A stretch of DNA of 64,000 bases from Luteimonas sp. (lineage in GTDB: Bacteria > Pseudomonadota > Gammaproteobacteria > Xanthomonadales > Xanthomonadaceae), in contig JANPZU010000005.1 in NCBI GenBank assembly GCA_024707405.1, positions 372,001 through 436,000 on the forward strand. Reading direction: 5' to 3'. The translations under genes were made by a program, and so were the position numbers. Each line of letters begins with the position of its first letter. Within the stretch, counting starts at the first letter, position 1. Of the stretch, positions 46,324-54,109 are shown in pieces. The notes beneath the pieces were generated by a model, which worked only from the letters and a program-made list of their open reading frames with translations, had not been told where the DNA came from and did not search any database.

Positions 46324-47424
46324 ATGAGCGATTTGACCGCCACCGACCACGCGATGATGGCGCAGGCGCTTCGCCTCGCGGCGCGTGGCGCGTTCACCAC
46401 CAAACCCAATCCGATGGTCGGCTGCGTGGTCGCGCGCGGCGACGAGGTCGTGGGCGAAGGCTGGCACCAACGCCAGGGCGGGCCGCATGCTGAGGTATTC
46501 GCGCTGCAGGCCGCCGGCGAACGCGCCAAGGGTGCGACGGCCTACGTCACGCTCGAACCCTGCGCGCATACAGGCCGCACCGGCCCCTGTGCCGACGCGC
46601 TGGTCGCCGCCGGCGTGTCGCGCGTGGTCGCGGCGATGCGCGACCCGTTCCCGCAGGTCGATGGTGCCGGCTTCGCGCGGTTGCGCGACGCGGGCATCGA
46701 CGTCGCCGTCGGGCTGATGGAGGCGCAGGCGCGCGCGCTCAACGCGGGCTTCCTGTCGCGCGTCGGGCGCGGACGACCGTGGGTACGAGTGAAGCTGGCC
46801 TGCAGCCTGGATGGCCGCACGGCGATGGGCAATGGCGATTCCAAGTGGATCACCGGCGATGCCGCGCGCGCCGACGTGATGCGCTGGCGTGCGCGTGCCG
46901 GCGCGATCCTGACCGGCGCCGGCACGGTACTGGCGGACGATCCGTCGCTGACCGTGCGCCTGGGCGACGACACGCCATTCGTGCCGCCGCTGCGGGTCGT
47001 GCTCGATCCGGGATTGGCCACCATCGCGCGCGGCAAGGTGCGCGAAGGCGACGCGCCGACGCTCTACCTGCATGCGCCGGACATCAAGCCGCCGCGCGAA
47101 CTTGCCGCCGAGCGCGCGGCCGTCCCGGTGCGTGCGGGCGTGTTCGACCTCGATGCGGTGATGGCATTGCTGGCACAGCGCGGCGTGAACGAGTTGCACG
47201 TCGAGACCGGCGCGACGCTGGCGGGCGCGCTGCTGAAGTCCGGGCTGGTGGACGAGTTGTTGTTGTATGTCGCGCCGGTGGTGATGGGCGAGAAGGCCAG
47301 GCCCTTGTTCGACGGCCTCGGTTTCACCGAGATGGCCCAGCGCCTGCACATGCAGGTGGTTGAAACGCTGCGCATCGGCGACGACCTGCGATTGATGTTG
47401 CGTCCGGCGGCAGCTGCGGGATGA
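46324..47424 (+). CDS. ribD: Bifunctional riboflavin biosynthesis deaminase/reductase RibD
   Basis: Second and third steps of riboflavin synthesis: deaminates the GTP cyclohydrolase II product, then reduces its ribose side chain. It is 366 aa. The N-terminal deaminase has zinc ligands in HAEVFAL and PCAHTGRTGPCADAL. The C-terminal NADPH-reductase domain carries RVKLACSLDGRTAMGNGDSK and WITGDAARADVMRWRARAG. Upstream is nrdR, and the following oxidoreductase starts in ATGA overlap. ribD itself has no FMN riboswitch; that lies 1.1 kb further on. Confidence 0.95.
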   Translation: MSDLTATDHAMMAQALRLAARGAFTTKPNPMVGCVVARGDEVVGEGWHQRQGGPHAEVFALQAAGERAKGATAYVTLEPCAHTGRTGPCADALVAAGVSRVVAAMRDPFPQVDGAGFARLRDAGIDVAVGLMEAQARALNAGFLSRVGRGRPWVRVKLACSLDGRTAMGNGDSKWITGDAARADVMRWRARAGAILTGAGTVLADDPSLTVRLGDDTPFVPPLRVVLDPGLATIARGKVREGDAPTLYLHAPDIKPPRELAAERAAVPVRAGVFDLDAVMALLAQRGVNELHVETGATLAGALLKSGLVDELLLYVAPVVMGEKARPLFDGLGFTEMAQRLHMQVVETLRIGDDLRLMLRPAAAAG

Positions 47425-48461
47425 GCATGCGCCCGGTCGCGACGATTCGCTGGGGCATCATCGGCTGTGGCAACGTCACCGAGGTCAAGAGCGGGCCGGC
47501 GCTGTCGAGCGTGCCGGGGTCATCGCTGGTGGCGGTGATGCGGCGCGATGCCGCGCTTGCTCAGGACTACGCACGCCGCCACGGTGTTGCACGTTGGCAT
47601 GGCGATGCACAGGCGCTGGTCGACGATCCCGGCGTGGATGCCGTGTACGTCGCCACGCCGCCGTCCTCGCACTGCCGTTATGCGTGCATGGCGATGCGCG
47701 CCGGCAAGCCGGTGTATGTCGAAAAGCCGATGGCGCTCGATGCGGCCGAGTGCGAAGAGATGCTGTGCGTCAGCCACGACACCGGCGTGCCGCTGTTCGT
47801 CGCGTACTACCGACGTGCCTTGCCGCGCTTCCTGCGGGTGCGCGACCTGCTCGCCGACGGCGCCGTGGGCGTGCCGCAATCCGTGGCGGTGCGCTTTGCG
47901 CGGGACTTGCAGCCGGCATACCGCGATCCGGACAAATTGCCGTGGCGGGTGCGGCCGGAGGTGTCGGGCGGCGGCCTGTTCGTCGATCTCGGCAGCCACA
48001 CGCTCGACATCCTCGATTTCCTGCTCGGCCCCTTGCAGGACGTGCGTGGCGATGCGGGCAATCGTGCCGGCGCCTATCCGGCCGAGGATTGGGTGTCGAT
48101 GGCGTTCACCTGCGGCGATGGCGTCCGCGGCAGCGGCGAATGGGATTTCAATGCAGATGCGCAACGCGACGAGATCGAGATCGTCGGCGATCGCGGTCGG
48201 CTCGCGTTCGCCACCTTCGGTGACGATCCGATCCTCCACGAAGGCGATGCCGGCAGGCACGAACATCGTGCCGCCAATCCGCTGCATATCCAGCAACCCT
48301 TGATCGAGACCATCGTCGGCGAATTGCGCGGGGAGGGCCGTTGTCCGTCCACCGGCATTTCCGCGGCGCGTACCACGCGGGTGATCGACCAGGTGCTGGC
48401 CGGGTATCGCGAAGGCATGCGGAACACTGCGTCCACGGGGCCGTCGGGCGGGGTCATGTAG
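47421..48461 (+). CDS. Gfo/Idh/MocA family oxidoreductase
   Basis: A 346-aa NAD(P)-dependent dehydrogenase. The N-terminal Rossmann fold contains IRWGIIGCGNVTEVKSGPAL and the family motif YVEKPMALDAAECEEM. The C-terminal alpha/beta domain contains GGGLFVDLGSHTLDILDFLL, with the catalytic-region His. Substrates in this family are usually sugars or inositols; none can be assigned. It overlaps the ribD stop (ATGA) and sits between ribD and the riboswitch-led ribE, so it is probably transcribed with ribD. A role in flavin synthesis is not known. Confidence 0.82.
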   Translation: MSMRPVATIRWGIIGCGNVTEVKSGPALSSVPGSSLVAVMRRDAALAQDYARRHGVARWHGDAQALVDDPGVDAVYVATPPSSHCRYACMAMRAGKPVYVEKPMALDAAECEEMLCVSHDTGVPLFVAYYRRALPRFLRVRDLLADGAVGVPQSVAVRFARDLQPAYRDPDKLPWRVRPEVSGGGLFVDLGSHTLDILDFLLGPLQDVRGDAGNRAGAYPAEDWVSMAFTCGDGVRGSGEWDFNADAQRDEIEIVGDRGRLAFATFGDDPILHEGDAGRHEHRAANPLHIQQPLIETIVGELRGEGRCPSTGISAARTTRVIDQVLAGYREGMRNTASTGPSGGVM

Positions 48462-48513
48462 AATCGCGCCTGTCCGGCCAGTCGGCCAGGACGGCAATAC
48501 CAATCCATCGAAA

Positions 48514-48673
48514 CGTCTTCAGGGCGGGGTGCAATTCCCCACCGGCGGTAGGCGGATCCTGCGATCCGCGAGCCCGCGAGCGCTTCCACTGCATCCAACA
48601 GGATCGTCGTGGAAGGTCAGCAGACCCGGTCGAATGCCGGGGCCGACGGTCACAGTCCGGATGAAAGAAGACG
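48514..48673 (+). ncRNA. FMN riboswitch (RFN element)
   Basis: All conserved parts of the RFN element are present in order: P1 arm cgtcttc, then agggcggggtgcaattcccc, accggcggta, agcccgcgagcg, a variable P3/P4 region, ggtcagcagacccggt, ccggggccgacggtcaca, gtccggatgaaagaag, and the closing P1 arm gaagacg. It binds FMN and should repress the ribE-ribBX-ribH-nusB-thiL unit downstream when flavin is plentiful. Confidence 0.97.
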
Positions 48674-48676
48674 CGC

Positions 48677-48741
48677 CGTGCGGCATCTGCCGCACGTCCG
48701 CTCGCGCCCTGCAGGCGTTTCTCGTCGAGCACGGGAAACGC
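48677..48741 (+). promoter_or_regulatory. putative expression platform of the FMN riboswitch
   Basis: A perfect 9-bp stem (CGTGCGGCA with TGCCGCACG, 48677-48696) is followed by a second stem (GCGTTTC 48715-48721 with GAAACGC 48735-48741) ending 4 nt before the ribE ATG. No T run follows either. The second stem would cover the ribosome-binding region, so control is probably at translation initiation. Confidence 0.55.
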
Positions 48742-48745
48742 GGAC

Positions 48746-49369
48746 ATGTTCACAGGCATCATCGAAGGCGTCGGATCGTTGGCCTCGCGCGAATCGTGCG
48801 ATGGCGACGCACGGCTGCGCATCGCCACTGGCACGCTGCCTTTCGCCGCCGTGGCATTGGGCGAGAGCATTGCGGTGAACGGCGTCTGCCTGACCGTCGT
48901 CGCATTCGACGACGCGCATTTCGAGGCCGATGCCTCCACCGAGACGCTGGCCTTGACCACGCTGGGCACGCTGGCCCCCGGCCGTGTGCTGAACCTTGAA
49001 CGGGCGATGCGGCCCTCCGATCGCCTCGGCGGGCACCTGGTCAGCGGGCATGTCGACGGCGTGGGCAAGGTGCTGTCCGTGCATGCCGACGCGCGCGCGC
49101 AGCGCTGGCGCTTCTCCGCGCCGGTCGCATTGCTGAAGTACGTGGCGAAGAAGGGTTCGATCTGCGTCGATGGCACCAGCCTGACGGTGAACGAAGTGGA
49201 TGCCGATGGCTTCGAGGTCGCGCTGGTGCCGCACACCGTGTCGCATACCGCGTTCTCGCGAACGGCGATCGGCGATGCGGTGAACCTGGAGATCGATCTC
49301 GTGGCGCGTTACGTCGAACGCTTGCTACAGGGCCGTCATCCCGGTGAAAGCAGTGGCCCGATTCCGTAA
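48746..49369 (+). CDS. ribE: Riboflavin synthase alpha chain
   Basis: Dismutates two 6,7-dimethyl-8-ribityllumazine molecules to riboflavin, the last step. It is 207 aa with two lumazine-binding beta-barrels: MFTGIIEGVGSL with AVNGVCLTVV and LGGHLVSGHVDG in the first, and FSAPVALLKYVAKKGSICVD with GTSLTVNEVD in the second. The C terminus after YVERLLQ (GRHPGESSGPIP) is read from a palindromic intergenic repeat, so the protein tail is an accidental extension. Controlled by the FMN riboswitch just upstream. Confidence 0.95.
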   Translation: MFTGIIEGVGSLASRESCDGDARLRIATGTLPFAAVALGESIAVNGVCLTVVAFDDAHFEADASTETLALTTLGTLAPGRVLNLERAMRPSDRLGGHLVSGHVDGVGKVLSVHADARAQRWRFSAPVALLKYVAKKGSICVDGTSLTVNEVDADGFEVALVPHTVSHTAFSRTAIGDAVNLEIDLVARYVERLLQGRHPGESSGPIP

Positions 49370-49447
49370 CGCGGCATTCACCGGATTCGCCATGGATCCC
49401 GGCTTGACCAGCCTTCGGCTGTTGTGAAGCGCTTCGCCGGGATGACG
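49334..49447. repeat. 114-bp REP/MITE-like palindromic element
   Basis: Bounded by a perfect 11-bp inverted repeat (cgtcatcccgg at 49334-49344, ccgggatgacg at 49437-49447). The inner sequence ggatcccgg and gcttcgccggg is of the dispersed intergenic palindrome type often annotated in proteobacteria by its translation HPGE. A half-element (ggatccctcg...cgggatgacg) is seen at 41280-41307. It overlaps the end of ribE. Confidence 0.75.
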
Positions 49448-49480
49448 ATCGAAAGAACAAAGACGAGCAAAGGCAGACAG

Positions 49481-50626
49481 ATGGCATTCGCCCCGATACC
49501 GGAATTGCTGGAAGAAATCCGCAACGGCCGCATGGTCGTGATCGTCGATGACGAGGATCGCGAGAACGAAGGCGACCTGATCATGGCCGCGGAACTGGTG
49601 CGGCCGACCGACATCAATTTCATGGTCACGCATGCCCGCGGGCTGGTGTGCCTGTCGCTCACGCGCGAGCGTTGCCGGCAGCTTGGCCTGCCGCCGATGG
49701 TGCAATCCAACACCTCGCAGCACCACACCAACTTCACCGTCAGCATCGAAGCGGCCGAAGGCGTGACCACCGGCATCTCCGCCTATGACCGCGCGCATAC
49801 CATCCGCACCGCCGTGCGCCCGGATGCCAGGCCGCGCGACCTGTCGCAGCCCGGCCACATCTTCCCGCTGGCGGCGCAGCCCGGCGGCGTGCTCAACCGC
49901 GCCGGCCACACCGAGGCCGCTGCCGACCTCGCGCTCCTCGCCGGCTTCGAGCCGGCCGGCGTGCTGGTCGAGATCCTCAACCCGGACGGCAGCATGGCGC
50001 GGCGCCCCCAACTGGAGGCGTTCGCGCGCGAGCACGGCCTGAAGATCGGCTCGATCGAGGATCTCATCCGCCATCGGCTCGAGACCGAACACACCATCGA
50101 GCGCGTCGATGAACGTGCCATCGATACCGACCACGGGCTGTTCCAGCTGCACACCTGGCGCGACCGTTTCAGCCAACGCCTGCACTACGCGCTTGTGCGT
50201 GGCACGCCCGATGCGGCGCGGTCGTCGCTGGTGCGGGTGCAGCCGCTCAATCCGCTGGCCGATGCGCTGCACTGGCGCCGGCACGATTTCGGCCCCTCGA
50301 CCGGCGACGTGCTGGCGCTGCTGGCAGGGGCCGACGACGGCGCGTTGGTGCTGCTGGACGAACCGGTCGATCCCGAGGGCCTGCTGGAGCGGATCCGGCA
50401 ATCGGACGAGGCTCCTCCGGCATCCGCGGCCTCGACGCGCGACGGCCGGCTGGCGGAGTGGCGCCGTAATGGCGCAGGCGCGCAGATCCTGCACGAGCTC
50501 GGCTACGGCCGTCTGCGCGTGCTGGGGACGCCGCGGCGGCAGATCGCGCTGGGCGGTTTCGGGCTGGAAGTGGTCGAGCATGTCGATCCGACGGCCATGG
50601 AACGACCCTCGGCGGCGATCCGGTAA
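49481..50626 (+). CDS. ribBX: 3,4-dihydroxy-2-butanone 4-phosphate synthase with degenerate GTP cyclohydrolase II domain
   Basis: Makes the four-carbon donor for lumazine from ribulose 5-phosphate. It is 381 aa. The N-terminal RibB domain is complete: VVIVDDEDRENEGDLIMAAE, RGLVCLSLTRERCRQL, HTNFTVSIEAAEGVTTGISA, PGHIFPLAAQPGGVLNRAGH, TEAAADLALLAGFEPAGVL. The C-terminal part resembles GTP cyclohydrolase II, but the zinc-binding cysteines (normally CxxGDVFGSxRCDC) are absent; the region reads VRVQPLNPLADALHWRRHDF. This is the RibBX variant described in Proteobacteria, so a separate RibA is expected elsewhere. Confidence 0.88.
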   Translation: MAFAPIPELLEEIRNGRMVVIVDDEDRENEGDLIMAAELVRPTDINFMVTHARGLVCLSLTRERCRQLGLPPMVQSNTSQHHTNFTVSIEAAEGVTTGISAYDRAHTIRTAVRPDARPRDLSQPGHIFPLAAQPGGVLNRAGHTEAAADLALLAGFEPAGVLVEILNPDGSMARRPQLEAFAREHGLKIGSIEDLIRHRLETEHTIERVDERAIDTDHGLFQLHTWRDRFSQRLHYALVRGTPDAARSSLVRVQPLNPLADALHWRRHDFGPSTGDVLALLAGADDGALVLLDEPVDPEGLLERIRQSDEAPPASAASTRDGRLAEWRRNGAGAQILHELGYGRLRVLGTPRRQIALGGFGLEVVEHVDPTAMERPSAAIR

Positions 50627-50655
50627 ACTGCCCGGCCCACTGATTCCCTGCCGCC

Positions 50656-51123
50656 ATGAGCCATTTCGAAGGCGACCTGCGTGCCCCCGAGGGTGCACGC
50701 TTCGCGATCATCGCCAGCCGCTGGAACCCGCGCATCGTCGATGCGCTGGTCGCTGGTGCGCGCAAGGCGTTCGCCGACCACGGCGTGGCCGAGGAGGCGC
50801 TGGACGTGGTGCGCGTGCCCGGTGCCTGGGAACTCCCGGTTGCCGCCGCGCGGCTTGCGTCCGGCGGCGGATACACGGCCATCATCGCGCTCGGTTGCGT
50901 CGTGCGCGGCGACACGCGGCATTACGAGCAGGTCGCCGATGGTTGCAGCGAGGCCCTGATGCGGGTGTCGCTGGACACCGGCGTGCCGGTTGCCAATGGC
51001 GTGCTCGCCGTCGACCGCCACGAGGATGCCGAGCGCCGCGCCGGTGGCAGCCATGGCAACAAGGGCGAGGAATGCGCGCTGGTCGCGATCGAGATGGCCA
51101 ACCTGCTGGAGCGACTGCCATGA
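50656..51123 (+). CDS. ribH: 6,7-dimethyl-8-ribityllumazine synthase
   Basis: Condenses the pyrimidine intermediate with the RibB product to give lumazine, forming an icosahedral or decameric shell. It is 155 aa. Characteristic stretches: [64 protein letters not shown], and [14 protein letters not shown]. Its stop overlaps the nusB ATG (ATGA). Confidence 0.97.
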   Translation: MSHFEGDLRAPEGARFAIIASRWNPRIVDALVAGARKAFADHGVAEEALDVVRVPGAWELPVAAARLASGGGYTAIIALGCVVRGDTRHYEQVADGCSEALMRVSLDTGVPVANGVLAVDRHEDAERRAGGSHGNKGEECALVAIEMANLLERLP

Positions 51124-51584
51124 ACAAGCCCCGCCCGCGCCGCGACGGGATCGACCCGGTGATGCGTTCGCGTGCGCGCCGTCGTGCGCTGCAGGCCGTG
51201 TATGCGATGCAGCTGTCGGGCGTCGATGCGAAGAACGCGATTGCCCAGTTCGCGCACGAGCAGGCCCGCGAGCCGGCCGACCTCGAATACTTCGAAGACC
51301 TGGTGCGTGGCGTGCATGCGCACTACCGCGAGCTGGATGCGGCGCTGCTGCCGTTCCTCGACCGCGGGATCGAGGAAGTCGACCCCATCGAGCGCGCGAT
51401 GCTGCGCATCGCCGCCTACGAGCTGCGGCACCGGCTCGACGTGCCGTACCGCGTGGTCATCGACGAAGCACTGAACACGGTGAAGCGCTTCGGTTCCGAG
51501 CACGGACATACCTATGTCAATGGCGTGCTCGACCATGCCGCCGCCGACTGGCGCGGTACCGAGGCCGGTGCGGGCAAGGCCTGA
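51120..51584 (+). CDS. nusB: Transcription antitermination factor NusB
   Basis: Small helical protein that with NusE/S10 loads on boxA for rRNA antitermination, 154 aa. Contains [39 protein letters not shown] and [20 protein letters not shown], followed by INEAL-type [13 protein letters not shown]. The ribH-nusB-thiL order is widely conserved. It starts inside the ribH stop. Confidence 0.96.
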   Translation: MNKPRPRRDGIDPVMRSRARRRALQAVYAMQLSGVDAKNAIAQFAHEQAREPADLEYFEDLVRGVHAHYRELDAALLPFLDRGIEEVDPIERAMLRIAAYELRHRLDVPYRVVIDEALNTVKRFGSEHGHTYVNGVLDHAAADWRGTEAGAGKA

Positions 51585-51607
51585 GCGGATCCCGGCAGTG
51601 TGCCGCC

Positions 51608-52561
51608 ATGCGTGAGTTCGACCTGATCGCACGCATCCGCGAACGTGTCGCGTCGCGCGGCGACGTGGTACTCGGCATCGGCGACGATGCCGCCTTGCTG
51701 CAGGTGCCAGACGGCATGCAACTCGTGGTCGCGATGGACACGCTCAACGACGGGGTGCATTTCCCCATCGGCACGGCGCCGGGTGACATCGGCTGGAAGG
51801 CGCTGGCGGTCAATCTCTCCGATCTTGCCGCGATGGGTGCGCACCCGGCGTGGTGCACGCTGTCGCTGTCATTGCCCACGCCGGATCGCGCATGGGTCGA
51901 TGGTTTCCTCGATGGCTTCTTTGCGTTGGCGTCGGAACACGATGTCGCACTGGTCGGCGGCGACACCACGCACGGGCCGCTATCGGTGTGCGTGACGGCG
52001 CATGGCCTGGTTGAGCCGGGCCGAGCGTTGCGGCGCGATGGCGCGCGGGTTGGCGATGACATCTGGATCACCGGCAACGTCGGCGATGCAGCGGCGGCTT
52101 TGTCGTTGTTGCAGCGGAGCGAGCGCGTGCCTGACCCGTTGCGGGCAAGGCTGGATCGTCCGATGCCGCGCATCGCGACAGGTCGTGCCTTGCACGGACT
52201 CGCCCACGCCTGCATCGATGTGTCCGATGGCGTGCTCGCCGACCTGGGCCATGTCTGCGCGGCCAGTGGCGTCGGCGCCCGGATCGATGTCGATGCCTTG
52301 CCGGCATCGGAAGCCCTGTGTGCGCTTTCGCTCGACGCAGGCACGCGCAGGCAGTGGCAGGCTGCGGGGGGCGACGATTACGAGTTGTGCTTCACGACCG
52401 ATCCCGCGCGGCGCAGTGAACTGGACGCGACGCTTTCGCGCCTCGGCGTCGATGCATCACGCATCGGTGTGGTGGTGGCCAATCCGGGCATCGTCGCCCA
52501 CGACGCCGACGGGAGCGCCTGGCAACCGTCCGCGACGGGCTACGTGCACTTCTCCGACTGA
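51608..52561 (+). CDS. thiL: Thiamine-monophosphate kinase
   Basis: Phosphorylates thiamine monophosphate to the active diphosphate cofactor, 317 aa. AIRS-type fold: VVLGIGDDAALLQVPDGMQL, WKALAVNLSDLAAMGAHPAW, VALVGGDTTHGPL, and a C-terminal DVSDGVLADLGHV and GGDDYELCFT. The ATG at 51608 follows nusB by 23 nt. Its last 22 bases overlap the 3' end of the aminotransferase gene on the other strand. Confidence 0.95.
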   Translation: MREFDLIARIRERVASRGDVVLGIGDDAALLQVPDGMQLVVAMDTLNDGVHFPIGTAPGDIGWKALAVNLSDLAAMGAHPAWCTLSLSLPTPDRAWVDGFLDGFFALASEHDVALVGGDTTHGPLSVCVTAHGLVEPGRALRRDGARVGDDIWITGNVGDAAAALSLLQRSERVPDPLRARLDRPMPRIATGRALHGLAHACIDVSDGVLADLGHVCAASGVGARIDVDALPASEALCALSLDAGTRRQWQAAGGDDYELCFTTDPARRSELDATLSRLGVDASRIGVVVANPGIVAHDADGSAWQPSATGYVHFSD

Positions 52562-53724
52562 CCGCGCACGGCATCGCCCATCCGCGCGAGCGCCTGCCGC
52601 AGCACCGGCCGCGGCATCGCGAAGTTCATCCGCGCGAACCCGCTGCCCGCTTCGCCGCAATCGCGTCCTTCGGTCAGGGCCACGCGGGCATGGCGCAGGA
52701 AGAAGCCTGCGGGTAGTCGGTCGACGGGCGAGGGCAATCCACGGCAATCGATCCAGGCCAGGTAGGTGCCCTGCGGCGCGATGCACGTGGCGCCCGGCAA
52801 TTGCGTCGCCAGTGTCTCCAGCAGCACGTCGCGGTTGCCATGCAGGTAATCAAGCGTCCGTGCGAGCCAAGGGCCGCCCTCGCGCCAGGCCGCGACCGAC
52901 GCGATCATTCCCATCGCCGACACGCCATGGCCTGCGAGCAGTGCGATCCGTTGCCAGCGTGCGTGGTCGGCGTCGTTACCGAACACCAGTTGCGCGCACT
53001 TGAGGCCGGCAAGGTTCCAGGCCTTCGATGCCGACAGCGCGATGAAGGCATGCGCGGCGGCAGCCGTGGACACCGTGGCATAGGGCACGTGTCGATGGCC
53101 GCTGAACACCAGTGGCGCGTGGATCTCGTCGGCGAACACGCGCGCGCCGTGGCGCTCCACCACTTCGGACAAGGCCAGCAGTTCGTCGCGGTCGTACACG
53201 CGTCCGGTGGGGTTGTGCGGATTGCACAGCACCACCATCCGCGCGCCTTGGCCCAGCGCATCGTCGATGGCCTGCATGTCCATTCGCCACGCGCCGTCGT
53301 GCAGCCGGTGGGGCACTTCGATGACCGGATGGCCGTGCAGTTCCAGCAACGGTTTGAACGGCATGTAGGCGGGCGTCGGCAGTACCACGGGTGTGCCGCG
53401 CGGCATGAAGTGCGCCAGCACCAGCTCCAGTCCGCCGACCACGTCGCCGATGGCGTGGATGCGTGCCGGATCGACCTCCCAGCCATGGCGCGTCGCCTGC
53501 CATTCGGCGCAGGCGTCGGACAGCGCGTGCGACAAGGCCGGCGTGGGGTAGCCGGTGCGTCCCCGTGCGATCGCCTGTTGCAGCGCCTGCGCCACCGGGT
53601 CGGCGATGCCGAAATCCATCTCGGCGACGAAGGCGCCGATGCTGCCGTCGAACGCCGTCCACTTCAGCCCGCCGGCGGCGCGCAGGGCGGTTTCGTCGAG
53701 CAGGTCGTAGTCGTCTCGTGGCAT
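52540..53724 (-). CDS. PatB/MalY-type aminotransferase (probable cystathionine beta-lyase)
   Basis: A 394-aa PLP fold-type I enzyme of the MalY/PatB group, which usually splits C-S bonds (cystathionine beta-lyase activity) and in some species also acts in regulation. Motifs: VAEMDFGIADPVAQAL, NPHNPTGRVYDRDELLAL, FADEIHAPLVFSGHRHVPYA, and the PLP lysine in ALSASKAWNLAGLKCAQLV. The ATG at 53724 (MPRDDYDLLDETAL) was chosen over the longer frame, which would run into yraN. It converges on thiL with a 22-nt overlap. Confidence 0.87.
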   Translation of the reverse strand: MPRDDYDLLDETALRAAGGLKWTAFDGSIGAFVAEMDFGIADPVAQALQQAIARGRTGYPTPALSHALSDACAEWQATRHGWEVDPARIHAIGDVVGGLELVLAHFMPRGTPVVLPTPAYMPFKPLLELHGHPVIEVPHRLHDGAWRMDMQAIDDALGQGARMVVLCNPHNPTGRVYDRDELLALSEVVERHGARVFADEIHAPLVFSGHRHVPYATVSTAAAAHAFIALSASKAWNLAGLKCAQLVFGNDADHARWQRIALLAGHGVSAMGMIASVAAWREGGPWLARTLDYLHGNRDVLLETLATQLPGATCIAPQGTYLAWIDCRGLPSPVDRLPAGFFLRHARVALTEGRDCGEAGSGFARMNFAMPRPVLRQALARMGDAVRGQSEKCT

Positions 53725-53740
53725 GTCGTCGGTGCCGGGG

Positions 53741-54103
53741 TCAGCAATCGTCGGCGCGGAATGCGTCGCACAGCCAGTTGAACACGGGTGCGGCCGGATC
53801 GCCGCTCGCTTCGACCACGTCGAACCGGCATGGCGTGTCGCGGTATTCGCGATGCTGCGCGAGGAATTGGCCCGCCGCATGCACCAGCCGGCGGCGCTTG
53901 CCGGCATCGACCGATTCGGCGCCGCCGCCGAAGCGCGATTGCCGGCGATAGCGCACTTCCACGAACACCAGCGTGGTGCCGTCGCGCATCACCAGGTCGA
54001 TCTCGCCGCTGCGGAATCCGGCATTCGCCGCCACCGGCACCAGCCCCGCCGCGACGAGGTGGTCGCGCGCGCAAACTTCGATGCGTGCGCCGCGCTCGCG
54101 CAT
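53741..54103 (-). CDS. yraN: YraN family (UPF0102) protein
   Basis: A 120-aa protein with a predicted endonuclease-like fold: [40 protein letters not shown] (the E-x-D...E-V-K/R nuclease-like signature) and a C-terminal RFDVV strand. Its cellular role is unproven. The rsmI-lpoA-yraN neighbourhood is the same as yraL-yraM-yraN in E. coli, which supports the name. It lies 6 nt downstream of lpoA. Confidence 0.9.
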   Translation of the reverse strand: MRERGARIEVCARDHLVAAGLVPVAANAGFRSGEIDLVMRDGTTLVFVEVRYRRQSRFGGGAESVDAGKRRRLVHAAGQFLAQHREYRDTPCRFDVVEASGDPAAPVFNWLCDAFRADDC

Positions 54104-54109
54104 CGACGA

